From positions 124,001-188,000 of the forward strand of contig JBMYND010000002.1 of NCBI GenBank assembly GCA_049597955.1: a DNA stretch of 64,000 bases, read 5' to 3'. The stretch's first letter is position 1. Each line of letters starts with the position of its first letter. Position numbers and translations under genes: made by a program. Of the stretch, positions 23,742 to 33,002 are shown in pieces. Source of the DNA: JAYPAN01 sp049597955. Its GTDB lineage: Bacteria; Pseudomonadota; Alphaproteobacteria; RS24. The notes beneath the pieces are model-generated. The model saw only the letters and a list, made by a program, of their open reading frames with translations. It had not been told where the DNA came from and did not search any database.

Positions 23742-25780
23742 CCGATTTTCTGCTTGAGCTATATTCCGAAGAAATCCCCGCCGGCATGCAGGCGCGCGCC
23801 GCCGAAGAATTGGCGCGCCGCTTTACTGCTTTTTTGGGTGATTTGAACATTGCACCGACAAGTCTGGAAACCCATGTCGCGCCGCAAAGGCTGGCGCTTT
23901 TGGTCAATGGCCTGCCGACCCAATTGCCCGACCGTGCGGAAGAAAAAAAAGGCCCGAGAGTGGACGCCCCGGCCAAGGCGATTGAAGGTTTTTTGCGGGC
24001 CAATGGGCTGGACAATACCGACAGTTTGACCGTGCGCGACGATGCCAAGGGCGCGTTTTATATTCTCGAAATCAACGAAAAAGGCGGTGCGCTGGCCGAT
24101 GCGCTGGCCGCGTTTCTGCCGCAAATGATAGCCGGTTTTACTTGGCCGAAATCCATGCGCTGGGGTGCGGGCAGCCTGCGCTGGGTGCGGCCCTTGCGCG
24201 CTATTTTGTGCTGTTTGGACGGTGAGATTGTGCCGTTTTCCGTTGACGGGCTGGCCAGTGGCGATACCAGCTATGGCCATCGCTTTATGGCACCTGATGG
24301 GTTGAGCATTGCCCATGCCGGCGATTATTTGCGCGTGTTGGAGCACGCCAATGTATTGGCCGATGCCGCTATCCGCGAGGCGATGATTGCCGAAACGGCG
24401 GCGCGATTGGCGGCCGATAAGGGCTGCCAGCTTGTCGAGGACAGCCAGCTTGTGCGCGAAACGGCCGGGCTGGTCGAATGGCCGGTGCCGCTTATCGGAC
24501 GCATTGATGATGATTTTATGGATTTGCCCGATGAGGTGCTGACTTCGGTCATGCGCACCCATCAAAAATATCTGGCCGTGCGCGACCCGGCAACCGGTCG
24601 GCTGGCCCCCTATTTCATTACTGTTTCCAACATTGTCACCGCCGATAATGGGGCGGCGATTATTGCCGGTAATGAGCGGGTTTTGCGGGCGCGACTGGCC
24701 GATGCGCGGTTTTTCTGGGATCAAGACCGGCGTGCCGCACTGAAAACCCATTTGCCGGAATTGGAAAATGTGACTTTCCATGCCAGTCTCGGCACAGTGG
24801 GCGGCAAGGCCGGACGGATGAAACAATTGGCCGGTCTGCTGGCACCGGCTTTTGACGGCGCCGATGCGATTGCCGCAACCCAAGCCGCCGAATTGGCCAA
24901 GGCCGATTTAGTGTCCGGCATGGTTTATGAGTTTCCCGAATTGCAAGGCATTATGGGCGGCTATTACGCCGCGCATGACGGGCTGGGGCGCGCCGTTGCG
25001 GCGGCGATTGCCGAGCATTACAAACCGGCAGGCCCGGCTGACAGCATACCGCAAGGCGCAGAAGGCTGCATTGTCGCGCTGGCCGATAAAATCGATACGC
25101 TGACCGGCTTCTGGCTGATTGATGAAAAGCCGACCGGCTCGAAAGACCCTTATGCGTTGCGCCGTGCCGCGCTGGGGGTTATCCGCATTTTGCTCGAAAC
25201 CGACACCTCTTTGGCATTGAAGCCGGTTTTCACCGCCGCTTTGGCTTTGCATGATGGCGACGCAACAGGCGCGCTGGCCGATGATTTAATGGGTTTTTTG
25301 GCTGAGCGATTAAAAGTGCATTTGCGCGAGCAAGGCATCAGCCATGATATTGTCAGCGCGGTGTTTGCCGATGGCGGCGATGATGTGGTGGATTTGGCCT
25401 TGCGGGCCGAAAAACTGGCGGCGTTTCTGGCGACAGAAGATGGCGGCAATTTGCTGGCCGCCTATCGCCGGGCCAATGGAATTGTTGAAAAAGCCGGAAT
25501 GGAGGCCGGGTCGGTCAATGCCGATTTGCTGCAAAATGATGAAGAAAAAAACCTCGCCAAAGCGATAAATGCGGTCAAGGGCAACAAGACGCTGGCCGAC
25601 CATGACGCGCTGCAAAAATATCTCAATGCGCTGGCGACATTGCGCGCGCCGGTCGATGTGTTTTTTGAGACGGTTATGGTTAATGATGACAATGCCGATA
25701 TTCGCCAGAATCGGCTTAATCTGCTGCATGGGCTGATTGCCAAAATGCGCCGCGCGGCGGCTTTCGACCTGATTGAATAG
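23738..25780 (+). CDS. glyS: Glycyl-tRNA synthetase beta subunit
   Basis: 680 residues. N-terminal LLELYSEEIPAGMQ, then FTWPKSMRWG and LRWVRPLRAILCCLDGE, and a C-terminal DALR-like anticodon-binding region. It binds tRNA for the GlyQ catalytic subunit. The start lies in the glyQ stop (ATGA). ppdK follows after 8 bp, so glyQ-glyS-ppdK probably form one transcript. Confidence 0.97.
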   Translation: MTDFLLELYSEEIPAGMQARAAEELARRFTAFLGDLNIAPTSLETHVAPQRLALLVNGLPTQLPDRAEEKKGPRVDAPAKAIEGFLRANGLDNTDSLTVRDDAKGAFYILEINEKGGALADALAAFLPQMIAGFTWPKSMRWGAGSLRWVRPLRAILCCLDGEIVPFSVDGLASGDTSYGHRFMAPDGLSIAHAGDYLRVLEHANVLADAAIREAMIAETAARLAADKGCQLVEDSQLVRETAGLVEWPVPLIGRIDDDFMDLPDEVLTSVMRTHQKYLAVRDPATGRLAPYFITVSNIVTADNGAAIIAGNERVLRARLADARFFWDQDRRAALKTHLPELENVTFHASLGTVGGKAGRMKQLAGLLAPAFDGADAIAATQAAELAKADLVSGMVYEFPELQGIMGGYYAAHDGLGRAVAAAIAEHYKPAGPADSIPQGAEGCIVALADKIDTLTGFWLIDEKPTGSKDPYALRRAALGVIRILLETDTSLALKPVFTAALALHDGDATGALADDLMGFLAERLKVHLREQGISHDIVSAVFADGGDDVVDLALRAEKLAAFLATEDGGNLLAAYRRANGIVEKAGMEAGSVNADLLQNDEEKNLAKAINAVKGNKTLADHDALQKYLNALATLRAPVDVFFETVMVNDDNADIRQNRLNLLHGLIAKMRRAAAFDLIE

Positions 25781-25788
25781 GTGGGCGT

Positions 25789-28470
25789 ATGACACAAGAC
25801 AGGCGCGTGTTCAGTTTCGGTGGTGGAACCGCGGATGGGCGCGCTGATATGCGCGATTTATTGGGCGGCAAAGGTGCCAATCTGGCCGAAATGAGCCTGC
25901 TCGGCCTGCCCGTGCCGCCAGGCTTCACCCTGACGACCGATATTTGCACTTGGTATAATGCGCATGACAAAAATTTTCCCGACGGGCTGGAAGATGATGT
26001 CACTGCGGCGCTGGCGCGACTGAGCGAAGATTTGGGCGCGTCTTTCGGCGACACGAAAAACCCGCTGCTTGTGTCTGTGCGTTCCGGCTCGCGCGCCTCC
26101 ATGCCGGGCATGATGGACACGGTTCTCAATCTTGGCCTCAATGATGTCACTGTGGCGGCGCTGGCTGAAAAGTCCGGCGATGCCCGCTTTGCTTGGGACA
26201 GCTATCGCCGCTTCATGCAAATGTATGGCGATGTGGTGATGGGCGTGGCGCATGATTTCTTTGAAGAGGCGCTCGATGATTACAAGCTTGAAAATGCGGT
26301 GACGCAAGATGCTGAGTTGGACGCTGATGACTGGAAAGAAGTTTGCGGACGCTACCGCGATGTGATTGAGGCGGAAGCAGGCCAATCTTTTCCGCAAGAG
26401 CCGCAAGCGCAATTATGGGGCGCGATACGCGCCGTGTTTGACAGTTGGAACAACCAGCGCGCCATCACCTATCGCAGATTGCACAATATCCCCGATGAAT
26501 GGGGCACGGCGGTGAATGTGCAGGCCATGGTATTTGGCAATCTTGGCATGAACAGCGCAACCGGCGTATCTTTTACCCGCAACCCGTCCAATGGCGCGCG
26601 TGAGATTTACGGCGAATTTTTGCTCAATGCGCAAGGCGAAGATGTGGTGGCCGGTATTCGCACGCCGCATTATCTGACCCGCGCCGCACGCGAAGCGGCG
26701 GGCATGGAAGATGTTTCGCTCGAAGAGGCCATGCCGGAGTCTTTTGATGAGCTGGTGCGGGTTTTTGACCGGTTGGAACATCATTTCCGCGACATGCAGG
26801 ATGTTGAATTCACCATACAGCAAGGGCGGTTGTTTATTTTGCAAACCCGAAATGGCAAACGCACTGTGCAAGCGGCGTTGAAAATCGCCGTTGATATGGT
26901 GGGTGAAGGGCTGATTGACGAAGCCGAAGCGGTCAATCGCATTGACCCGCCGGCGCTTGAACAATTGCTGCATCCCACGCTTGACCCGACCGCTTCTTTT
27001 TCCGTGCTGACCAAGGGCTTGCCAGCCTCGCCCGGCGCGGCCAGTGGCGCGGTGTGCTTCACCGCTGACCGGGCAGAAGCCTTGGCAGCGCAGGGCGAGA
27101 AAGTTGTTTTGCTACGCACCGAAACCAGTCCGGAAGATATTCACGGCATGTATGCCGCGCAGGCGATTTTAACCGCGCGCGGCGGCATGACCAGCCATGC
27201 GGCTGTTGTGGCGCGCGGGCTGGGGCGGCCTTGCGTATCAGGTGCCGGTGCGCTGCAAATCGACTTTGAGGCCGGGCAAGCGCAAATCGGCGCGCATAAG
27301 ATTGCAGAAGGTGATGTGATTACCATTGACGGCACGACAGGTCGGGTGATGGAAGGCGCAGTGCCGACTTTGGAAGCTGAATTATCCGGTGATTTTGCCG
27401 CGCTGATGGCTTGGGCGGATGGCCAGCGCATAATGCGTGTGCGCACCAATGCCGAAACCCCGGAAGATGCCGCGCGGGCGCGCCGCTTCGGTGCTGAAGG
27501 CATTGGCTTGTGCCGCACCGAGCACATGTTTTTCGACCCGCGTCGTGTGCTGCATGTGCGCGCCATGATATTGGCCGAAACCGACGCGGCCCGCGCTGCT
27601 GCCTTGGCCGAATTGGAGCCGGAACAGCGGGCTGATTTTGCCGCTCTGTTTCGGGAAATGGCCGGTCTGCCGGTGACCATTCGTTTGCTTGACCCGCCTT
27701 TGCATGAATTTCTGCCGCAAGCGGATGATGATTTGAGTGCGCTTGAAAGCCTGCTCAATATTGATGCGGCCGCATTGCGGGCGCGAATTGCTGCTTTGCA
27801 TGAAACCAATCCCATGCTTGGCCATCGTGGCTGTCGGCTGGCGATAACCGCGCCGGAAATCTATGAAATGCAATTGCGCGCGATTTTCGGGGCGTTGCAG
27901 GATATGGCCGGTGAAGCCGGGGATATGCCGCAAGTGGAAATCATGTTTCCGTTGGTGATTGATGTTGCTGAATTGGAGATTCTCAACCAAATGGCGCAGC
28001 GCATTGCCGCGCAATATACGGCCACTCACGGATTTGAGCCGAGCTATATAACCGGCTCAATGATTGAAGTGCCGCGCGCGGCGGTGCTGGCTGACCGCTT
28101 GGCCAGGCAAGCCGCGTTTTTCTCATTTGGCACCAATGATTTGACGCAGACCGGGCTGGGCCTGAGCCGCGACGATTCCGGCAGTTTTCTGCCCGATTAT
28201 GTGAAAAACCATATTTTTGAAAATGACCCTTTTGCCACGCTTGACCGCGACGGGGTGGGGGCGTTGATGGAATTGGCCACCGGCAAGGCACGGGCGACAA
28301 ATCCGGATGTCAAATTGGGCATTTGCGGTGAGCATGGCGGCGACCCGGCGACCATTCAGTTTTGCCAGCAATTGGGGCTGGATTATGTGTCCTGCTCGCC
28401 TTTCCGCGTGCCGATTGCCCGATTGGCAGCAGCACAAGCCGCCATTCGCGCCAAACCAGGCGCAAAATAG
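25789..28470 (+). CDS. ppdK: Pyruvate, phosphate dikinase
   Basis: 893 residues. It interconverts pyruvate + ATP + Pi and PEP + AMP + PPi through a phosphohistidine swinging domain. The N-terminal ATP-grasp part starts GGKGANLAEMSLLGLPVPPG; the phosphorylated histidine is His470 in GGMTSHAAVVARG; the C-terminal TIM-barrel PEP site includes GICGEHGGDP and FFSFGTNDLTQ. In bacteria it serves gluconeogenesis or PPi-linked glycolysis, matching the glycolytic gene set at 50-55 kb. Confidence 0.97.
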   Translation: MTQDRRVFSFGGGTADGRADMRDLLGGKGANLAEMSLLGLPVPPGFTLTTDICTWYNAHDKNFPDGLEDDVTAALARLSEDLGASFGDTKNPLLVSVRSGSRASMPGMMDTVLNLGLNDVTVAALAEKSGDARFAWDSYRRFMQMYGDVVMGVAHDFFEEALDDYKLENAVTQDAELDADDWKEVCGRYRDVIEAEAGQSFPQEPQAQLWGAIRAVFDSWNNQRAITYRRLHNIPDEWGTAVNVQAMVFGNLGMNSATGVSFTRNPSNGAREIYGEFLLNAQGEDVVAGIRTPHYLTRAAREAAGMEDVSLEEAMPESFDELVRVFDRLEHHFRDMQDVEFTIQQGRLFILQTRNGKRTVQAALKIAVDMVGEGLIDEAEAVNRIDPPALEQLLHPTLDPTASFSVLTKGLPASPGAASGAVCFTADRAEALAAQGEKVVLLRTETSPEDIHGMYAAQAILTARGGMTSHAAVVARGLGRPCVSGAGALQIDFEAGQAQIGAHKIAEGDVITIDGTTGRVMEGAVPTLEAELSGDFAALMAWADGQRIMRVRTNAETPEDAARARRFGAEGIGLCRTEHMFFDPRRVLHVRAMILAETDAARAAALAELEPEQRADFAALFREMAGLPVTIRLLDPPLHEFLPQADDDLSALESLLNIDAAALRARIAALHETNPMLGHRGCRLAITAPEIYEMQLRAIFGALQDMAGEAGDMPQVEIMFPLVIDVAELEILNQMAQRIAAQYTATHGFEPSYITGSMIEVPRAAVLADRLARQAAFFSFGTNDLTQTGLGLSRDDSGSFLPDYVKNHIFENDPFATLDRDGVGALMELATGKARATNPDVKLGICGEHGGDPATIQFCQQLGLDYVSCSPFRVPIARLAAAQAAIRAKPGAK

Positions 28471-28502
28471 CGTAATTTGGCGTTACAAAAGTTGAATTCG
28501 CC

Positions 28503-28540
28503 GAATCAGCGAAGCAGCTTAGCTATTAACCTGAGATTTA
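28503..28540 (+). promoter_or_regulatory. GANTC site and CtrA-like box upstream of the cell-wall hydrolase
   Basis: GAATC (28503-28507) and TTAA-N7-TTTA (28526-28540), one base off the CtrA consensus TTAA-N7-TTAA. They lie 46-83 bp before the hydrolase start. Short motifs like these occur by chance, so binding is only suggested. Confidence 0.35.
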
Positions 28541-28554
28541 GGTGTTTCGGAGAT

Positions 28555-28578
28555 ACTCCTGACAGCAATGGCAGGAGT
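28555..28578 (+). promoter_or_regulatory. Hairpin covering the ribosome-binding site of the hydrolase
   Basis: ACTCCTG (28555-28561) is the exact complement of CAGGAGT (28572-28578) across a 10-nt loop. The right arm contains AGGAG, the Shine-Dalgarno sequence for ATG 28586, so folding would block ribosome binding. Confidence 0.5.
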
Positions 28579-28585
28579 TGGAAAA

Positions 28586-29263
28586 ATGCTCAAACTTATC
28601 GACTGGTTGGACATCAGACATATTGTCGGCGCTTTTGACGCGCTGGCCTATCGCTGTGTGGCTGTCGCCATGCTCGGTTTTGTCGGCTGGCAAATCAGCG
28701 GCGCGCATCATGATATGGCGCCTGTTAAGGGTCGGGCCGATGCGGGCCTTGCGCTGCAAGATGCGACAGCGCGGCCGGCCATACAGCGGGTTGCCTATAC
28801 CAATATGGAAAGCCTGTTTCGCGCGCCGGTGACAACCCGTCGCCAGGCAGAGAACCAACGCGCTGAAAAACGCTGTCTGGCGCAGGCAATTTATTATGAA
28901 GCGCGCTCGGAGCCCTTGCCCGGCTGGAAAGCGGTGGCGGATGTGGTGATAAACCGGGTCAATGACCGGCGTTACCCATCAACGGTTTGCGGTGTTGTTT
29001 TTCAAGGCGAATATCGCCGCCATAAATGCCAATTTTCTTTCGCCTGTGACGGCAAATCCGACCGCCCGAAAAATCGGATTCTTTGGCAGCGGGCGCAGCG
29101 CGTGGCTGCTTATATGTTGATGAAACGCCACGCCAAGCCGACTTCCCTGCCGGCGACGCATTATCACGCTGATTATGTTGACCCCTATTGGAACCGCAAT
29201 ATGTTGCGTCTGGCCAAAATCGGGCGGCATATTTTCTATAATGATTTGGCGCGTTCAAATTAG
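28586..29263 (+). CDS. Cell wall hydrolase, SleB/CwlJ type (Hydrolase_2)
   Basis: 225 residues from ATG 28586, which has AGGAG 8 bases upstream; ATG 28568 is an alternative but sits in the hairpin loop. A hydrophobic segment near residues 24-38 suggests a membrane anchor. The C-terminal domain has the SleB signature CLAQAIYYEARSEPLPGW (catalytic Glu in YYEA) followed by VADVVINRV and CQFSFACDG. It is expected to cut peptidoglycan at the envelope. Upstream sequence shows an RBS hairpin plus GANTC and CtrA-like sites, hinting at tight control. Confidence 0.88.
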   Translation: MLKLIDWLDIRHIVGAFDALAYRCVAVAMLGFVGWQISGAHHDMAPVKGRADAGLALQDATARPAIQRVAYTNMESLFRAPVTTRRQAENQRAEKRCLAQAIYYEARSEPLPGWKAVADVVINRVNDRRYPSTVCGVVFQGEYRRHKCQFSFACDGKSDRPKNRILWQRAQRVAAYMLMKRHAKPTSLPATHYHADYVDPYWNRNMLRLAKIGRHIFYNDLARSN

Positions 29264-29276
29264 GCTGCGCTGACGC

Positions 29277-30164
29277 TCACGCCTTTATATCAATATCAAG
29301 ACCCAAATCGAGACAGGGCGCGGAATGGGTGATGCGGCCGACCGATATATAGTCCACCCCGCTTTCGGCAATGGCGGTAATGGTTTGCGCCGATATCTGA
29401 CCTGACGCTTCGCTGACCGCGCGCCCGTCAATCCGACGCACAGCCTCGGCCAGCATGTCGGGGGGCATATTGTCGAGCAGCACGATTTCCGCACCCGCCG
29501 CCATCGCCTCGTCAAGCTGGTCAAGATTATCCACCTCAATCTCAATCGGCAGATTATGGTCGGCATGGGCTTTGGCTGCCCGCAGGGCCGCACTGACGCC
29601 GCCCGCCACGGCAATATGGTTGTCTTTAATCAGAATGGCATCACCCAGACCAAAGCGATGATTGGCCCCGCCACCGGCGCGCACCGCATATTTTTCCGCT
29701 GCCCGCAGGCCGGGTGTGGTTTTGCGCGTGTCACAAACTTGCGCGCCGGTATGGGCGATAAGCGCCGCCAGTGCGGCGGTCTGGCTGGCAATGCCCGATA
29801 AATGGCCGAGAAAATTCAACGCCACGCGTTCAGCACCAAGTAAGGCCCGGGCAGGCCCTTTAATTGTCAGCACATCCATGCCCGGTGCCAGCGCATCGCC
29901 ATCCGCTTTATGCGGCGTCACGCTCAGCCCTGCATTATGATGCGCGAAGGCGGCACGGGCAAAATCCAACCCGGCCAAAATACCGGCTTGTCTTGCGCGA
30001 ATTATCGCTGTGGCTTGCGCGCTTTCAGGGATGACCGCGGCCGAGGTGACATCACCCAATTGGCCCCAATCCTCAGCCAAGGCATCACCGACCAATTGCT
30101 GAATCACATTGTCTGGCAGGGCGACATCGGCCAATGTGCGAGAATTATGCAGTGTGAGAGGCAT
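29277..30164 (-). CDS. nadC: Nicotinate-nucleotide pyrophosphorylase (quinolinate phosphoribosyltransferase)
   Basis: 295 residues. It converts quinolinate and PRPP to nicotinate mononucleotide with CO2 release, the third step of de novo NAD synthesis. Typical blocks are LAEDWGQLGDVTS, NFLGHLSGIASQTA, CDTRKTTPGLRAAEKYAVRAGG (split here: CDTRKTTPGLR, EKYAVRAGG) and ILIKDNHI. It overlaps nadB by 20 bp; nadA-nadB-nadC form one minus-strand operon. Confidence 0.97.
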   Translation of the reverse strand: MPLTLHNSRTLADVALPDNVIQQLVGDALAEDWGQLGDVTSAAVIPESAQATAIIRARQAGILAGLDFARAAFAHHNAGLSVTPHKADGDALAPGMDVLTIKGPARALLGAERVALNFLGHLSGIASQTAALAALIAHTGAQVCDTRKTTPGLRAAEKYAVRAGGGANHRFGLGDAILIKDNHIAVAGGVSAALRAAKAHADHNLPIEIEVDNLDQLDEAMAAGAEIVLLDNMPPDMLAEAVRRIDGRAVSEASGQISAQTITAIAESGVDYISVGRITHSAPCLDLGLDIDIKA

Positions 30165-31773
30165 GGCGATGATTGGCGGGCGCTTTGCTTGCCGGTGAAA
30201 AATCGGTCAGGTCGGACAGCAGAAAATCACTATTGCGGCTGTCCGGCGCATGGGCGGGAAAATCAATACGGGCATGGCCACCGCGACTTTCTTCGCGCGC
30301 CAAAGCGGCGCGGGTGATGAATTGGGCGGCCAGAACCATATTGCAGAAAGGCGCATGGCCGCGTCCGGCGCGCGATAATTGCTGCAAATTGCGCCAGCTT
30401 TCAACCAGCCCGTCATAATGGCGCAAAACGCCGACATGATCGCTCATCAGTTGGCGCAATTGCCGTGTTGCGGGCGCCAGCATATCCGGCCTGTCGAGAA
30501 TCTCGGTTTCCGGCGGCTGTGGCAGATTGCGTCCCGAATGCGGCACGCTGTGATTAACATCTTCCGCAATGCGCGCGCCAAAAACCACCGCTTCCAGCAA
30601 TGAATTACTGGCCAGCCGATTGGCCCCATGCACGCCGGTGCAAGCCGCCTCGCCACACACCCATAAGCCCGGCACGCTGCTGCGCCCATGCGCGTCTGTG
30701 CGAATACCGCCCATGTGGAAATGCGTTGCCGGAGCGACCGGCAATAGTTGGCGGGTCGGGTCAATGCCAGCCTTGAGGCAACTGGCATAAACGGTCGGAA
30801 AACGGCTTTCCAATCCCTCGGCCAGCCCATGCGTGTGCGTGCCGCGTAAATCCAGCCCGACCGAGCCGGTTTCGCCAATCCGATGAAAAACCGCGCGCGC
30901 CACAATATCGCGCGGGGCAAGCTCAGCATCGGGGTGAATATCCGGCATGAAGCGATGGCCATGCCCGTCTATCAATCTTGCGCCCTCGCCGCGCAGGGCT
31001 TCGGTCGCCAAGGGTGCCGGATCGCCCATGCCGGTCAGCGCGGTCGGGTGAAATTGCACAAATTCGGCATCGGCAATATGCGCACCGGCGCGCGCCGCCA
31101 TGGCCAGTGCTTCGCCATTGGCGCTGCGCGGATTTGTGGTCACAGCATATAAATGGCCAATGCCGCCGGTTGCCAATATGGTCGCCCGGGCGCGGATGAA
31201 AATAGGCCCGGCAAAATGGCTGTCGGCGGCAGGGCGGGCAAAGACACCGACCACGCGGCCATTTTCAACCGCCAGCTCATAAGCGGCAAAACCTTCCATA
31301 AAGCTGACAGAGGGTGTGGCAATGGCGCGTCCAATCAGCGCCGACATGATTTCGCGCCCCGCCCGATCGCCGCCCACGCCGACAATCCGGTTATGGCTGT
31401 GTGCGGCTTCCCGACCAAGCCGGAAGCGGCCCTTGGCGTCGCGGTCAAATGGCACGCCATAAGCGGCCAAATCGGCAATGCGCGCGCCCGCCTCCTCGGC
31501 CAGCAAATGCGCCATACCGGCATTGACCAGCCCGTCACCGGCGGCCATTGTATCGCGCGCATGATTGGCCGGGCTGTCATTTTCGGCCAAGGCCGCAGCA
31601 ATGCCGCCTTGCGCCCAATTGCTGGCACTGCCCTTGCTGCGCTTGCCGGCAGCCAGCACCGTCACCGGACGCGGCGCCAGCTTCAATGCGGTGAAAATAC
31701 CGGCCAGACCGGCACCAACAACCAGCACGTCACCGGCATCAATAATGTTGGGGGTTGGTGGTGTCGGCATCAT
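30145..31773 (-). CDS. nadB: L-aspartate oxidase
   Basis: 542 residues, FAD enzyme that makes iminoaspartate for NadA. FAD motif VVGAGLAGIFTALKL is near the N-terminus; active-site segments are EFVQFHPTAL, HFHMGGIRTDAHGRSSVPGL and GANRLASNSLLEAVVFG. It starts 6 bp after nadA and overlaps nadC. Order A-B-C is consistent with a single NAD-synthesis operon under NrtR. Confidence 0.96.
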   Translation of the reverse strand: MMPTPPTPNIIDAGDVLVVGAGLAGIFTALKLAPRPVTVLAAGKRSKGSASNWAQGGIAAALAENDSPANHARDTMAAGDGLVNAGMAHLLAEEAGARIADLAAYGVPFDRDAKGRFRLGREAAHSHNRIVGVGGDRAGREIMSALIGRAIATPSVSFMEGFAAYELAVENGRVVGVFARPAADSHFAGPIFIRARATILATGGIGHLYAVTTNPRSANGEALAMAARAGAHIADAEFVQFHPTALTGMGDPAPLATEALRGEGARLIDGHGHRFMPDIHPDAELAPRDIVARAVFHRIGETGSVGLDLRGTHTHGLAEGLESRFPTVYASCLKAGIDPTRQLLPVAPATHFHMGGIRTDAHGRSSVPGLWVCGEAACTGVHGANRLASNSLLEAVVFGARIAEDVNHSVPHSGRNLPQPPETEILDRPDMLAPATRQLRQLMSDHVGVLRHYDGLVESWRNLQQLSRAGRGHAPFCNMVLAAQFITRAALAREESRGGHARIDFPAHAPDSRNSDFLLSDLTDFSPASKAPANHRHASHTA

Positions 31774-31779
31774 ATTGGC

Positions 31780-32868
31780 CTAGCGGCTCATCGCAATCAT
31801 ACGCTCAACCGCCGCCCGGGCGGGCGCGGCAATGGCGCTTTCAACTTCGATTTTTTCGCGTTCAAATACCAGTGCTTCAAGCACTTTGGGCAGGGTGATT
31901 TGCTTCATATGCGGACACAGATTGCACGGACGCACAAAATTAACCTGCGGATTTTCCACCGCCACATTATCGCTCATAGAGCATTCGGTCACCATCAGCA
32001 CACGGTCGGGCTGATTATCGGTCACCCATTTAATCATGGCCGAGGTGGAGCCGGAAAAATCCGCCTCATCCAGCACATCCGGCTTGCATTCCGGATGGGC
32101 GATAATCCGCAAGCCGGGGTCGCTTTCCCGATAGCCGCGCAATTCCTCAGCAGTGAATAATTCATGCACTTCGCAACGGCCTTTCCAGGCAATCACTTCA
32201 ATATCGGTCTCGCGGGCAATGTTTTGCGCCAGATATTCATCCGGTATGCATAAAATCTTATTGCTGCCACTGGCGGCGGCCATTTCCTCGACAATTTTTA
32301 CCGCATTGGACGAGGTGCAACAGACATCGCTTTCAGCCTTCACCGCCGCCGATGTATTGACATAGGTGACAATCGGCACGCCGGGATAGGCTTCGCGCAG
32401 GCTGCGGACATCAGCACCGGTAATGCTTTCAGCCAGCGAACAACCGGCGCCCATATCGGGCATTAAAACAGTTTTGTCAGGATTGAGCAGTTTTGAGGTT
32501 TCGGCCATGAAATGCACACCGCATTGCACAATCACATCACCTTCGGCGCGCGCCGCTTCCACCGCCAATTGCAAACTGTCACCGACCACATCGGCGACAC
32601 AGTGAAAAATCTCCGGCGTCTGGTAATTATGTGCCAAAATCACCGCGCTTTTTTGCTTTTTCAGCTCGTTAATCGCTTGAATATAGGGTGCGAAAAACGG
32701 CCACTCAACCGACGGAATGACGCTTTTCACCCGCTCATAAAGCGGTGCCATATCGCGCGCCAAACCATCACTATAGGCAATGTCCATTTCGGCCAGAATC
32801 TGCGCGCCGCTTTGCCCTGCCGGCAGGCTGCTTGCGCTGGCCGTTAATTCCTGGCTGGCTGTGAACAT
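31780..32868 (-). CDS. nadA: Quinolinate synthase
   Basis: About 362 residues, 4Fe-4S enzyme that condenses iminoaspartate and dihydroxyacetone phosphate to quinolinate. Cluster cysteines lie in MPDMGAGCSLAESI, the CCTSSNAVKI block and RPCNLCPHMKQI. Start taken at ATG 32868, with GCGGAG 8 bases upstream. An in-frame ATG at 32910 lies next to the TATAAA-like -10 and is less likely. First gene of nadABC. Confidence 0.95.
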   Translation of the reverse strand: MFTASQELTASASSLPAGQSGAQILAEMDIAYSDGLARDMAPLYERVKSVIPSVEWPFFAPYIQAINELKKQKSAVILAHNYQTPEIFHCVADVVGDSLQLAVEAARAEGDVIVQCGVHFMAETSKLLNPDKTVLMPDMGAGCSLAESITGADVRSLREAYPGVPIVTYVNTSAAVKAESDVCCTSSNAVKIVEEMAAASGSNKILCIPDEYLAQNIARETDIEVIAWKGRCEVHELFTAEELRGYRESDPGLRIIAHPECKPDVLDEADFSGSTSAMIKWVTDNQPDRVLMVTECSMSDNVAVENPQVNFVRPCNLCPHMKQITLPKVLEALVFEREKIEVESAIAAPARAAVERMIAMSR

Positions 32869-32914
32869 AGCAAAACTCCGCTTTTGTCGCGCTGCGACCG
32901 GTTTGGGCATTTAT

Positions 32915-32935
32915 TTATACTCAAATTGAGCATAA
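32915..32935. promoter_or_regulatory. 21-bp palindrome, candidate NrtR operator of nadABC
   Basis: Arms TTATACTCAA and TTGAGCATAA around a central A match in 9 of 10 positions. On the minus strand it overlaps a TATAAA -10-like element before nadA. A second, overlapping inverted repeat GAGCAT-N5-ATGCTC occupies 32928-32944. Assignment to NrtR rests on position between nrtR and nadA and on symmetry. Confidence 0.6.
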
Positions 32936-33002
32936 TTCATGCTCTTAATATGAGGCTTTTGACGGTAATTTCAAGGCAAATGTCACAGGCTTGTCACATA
33001 TT

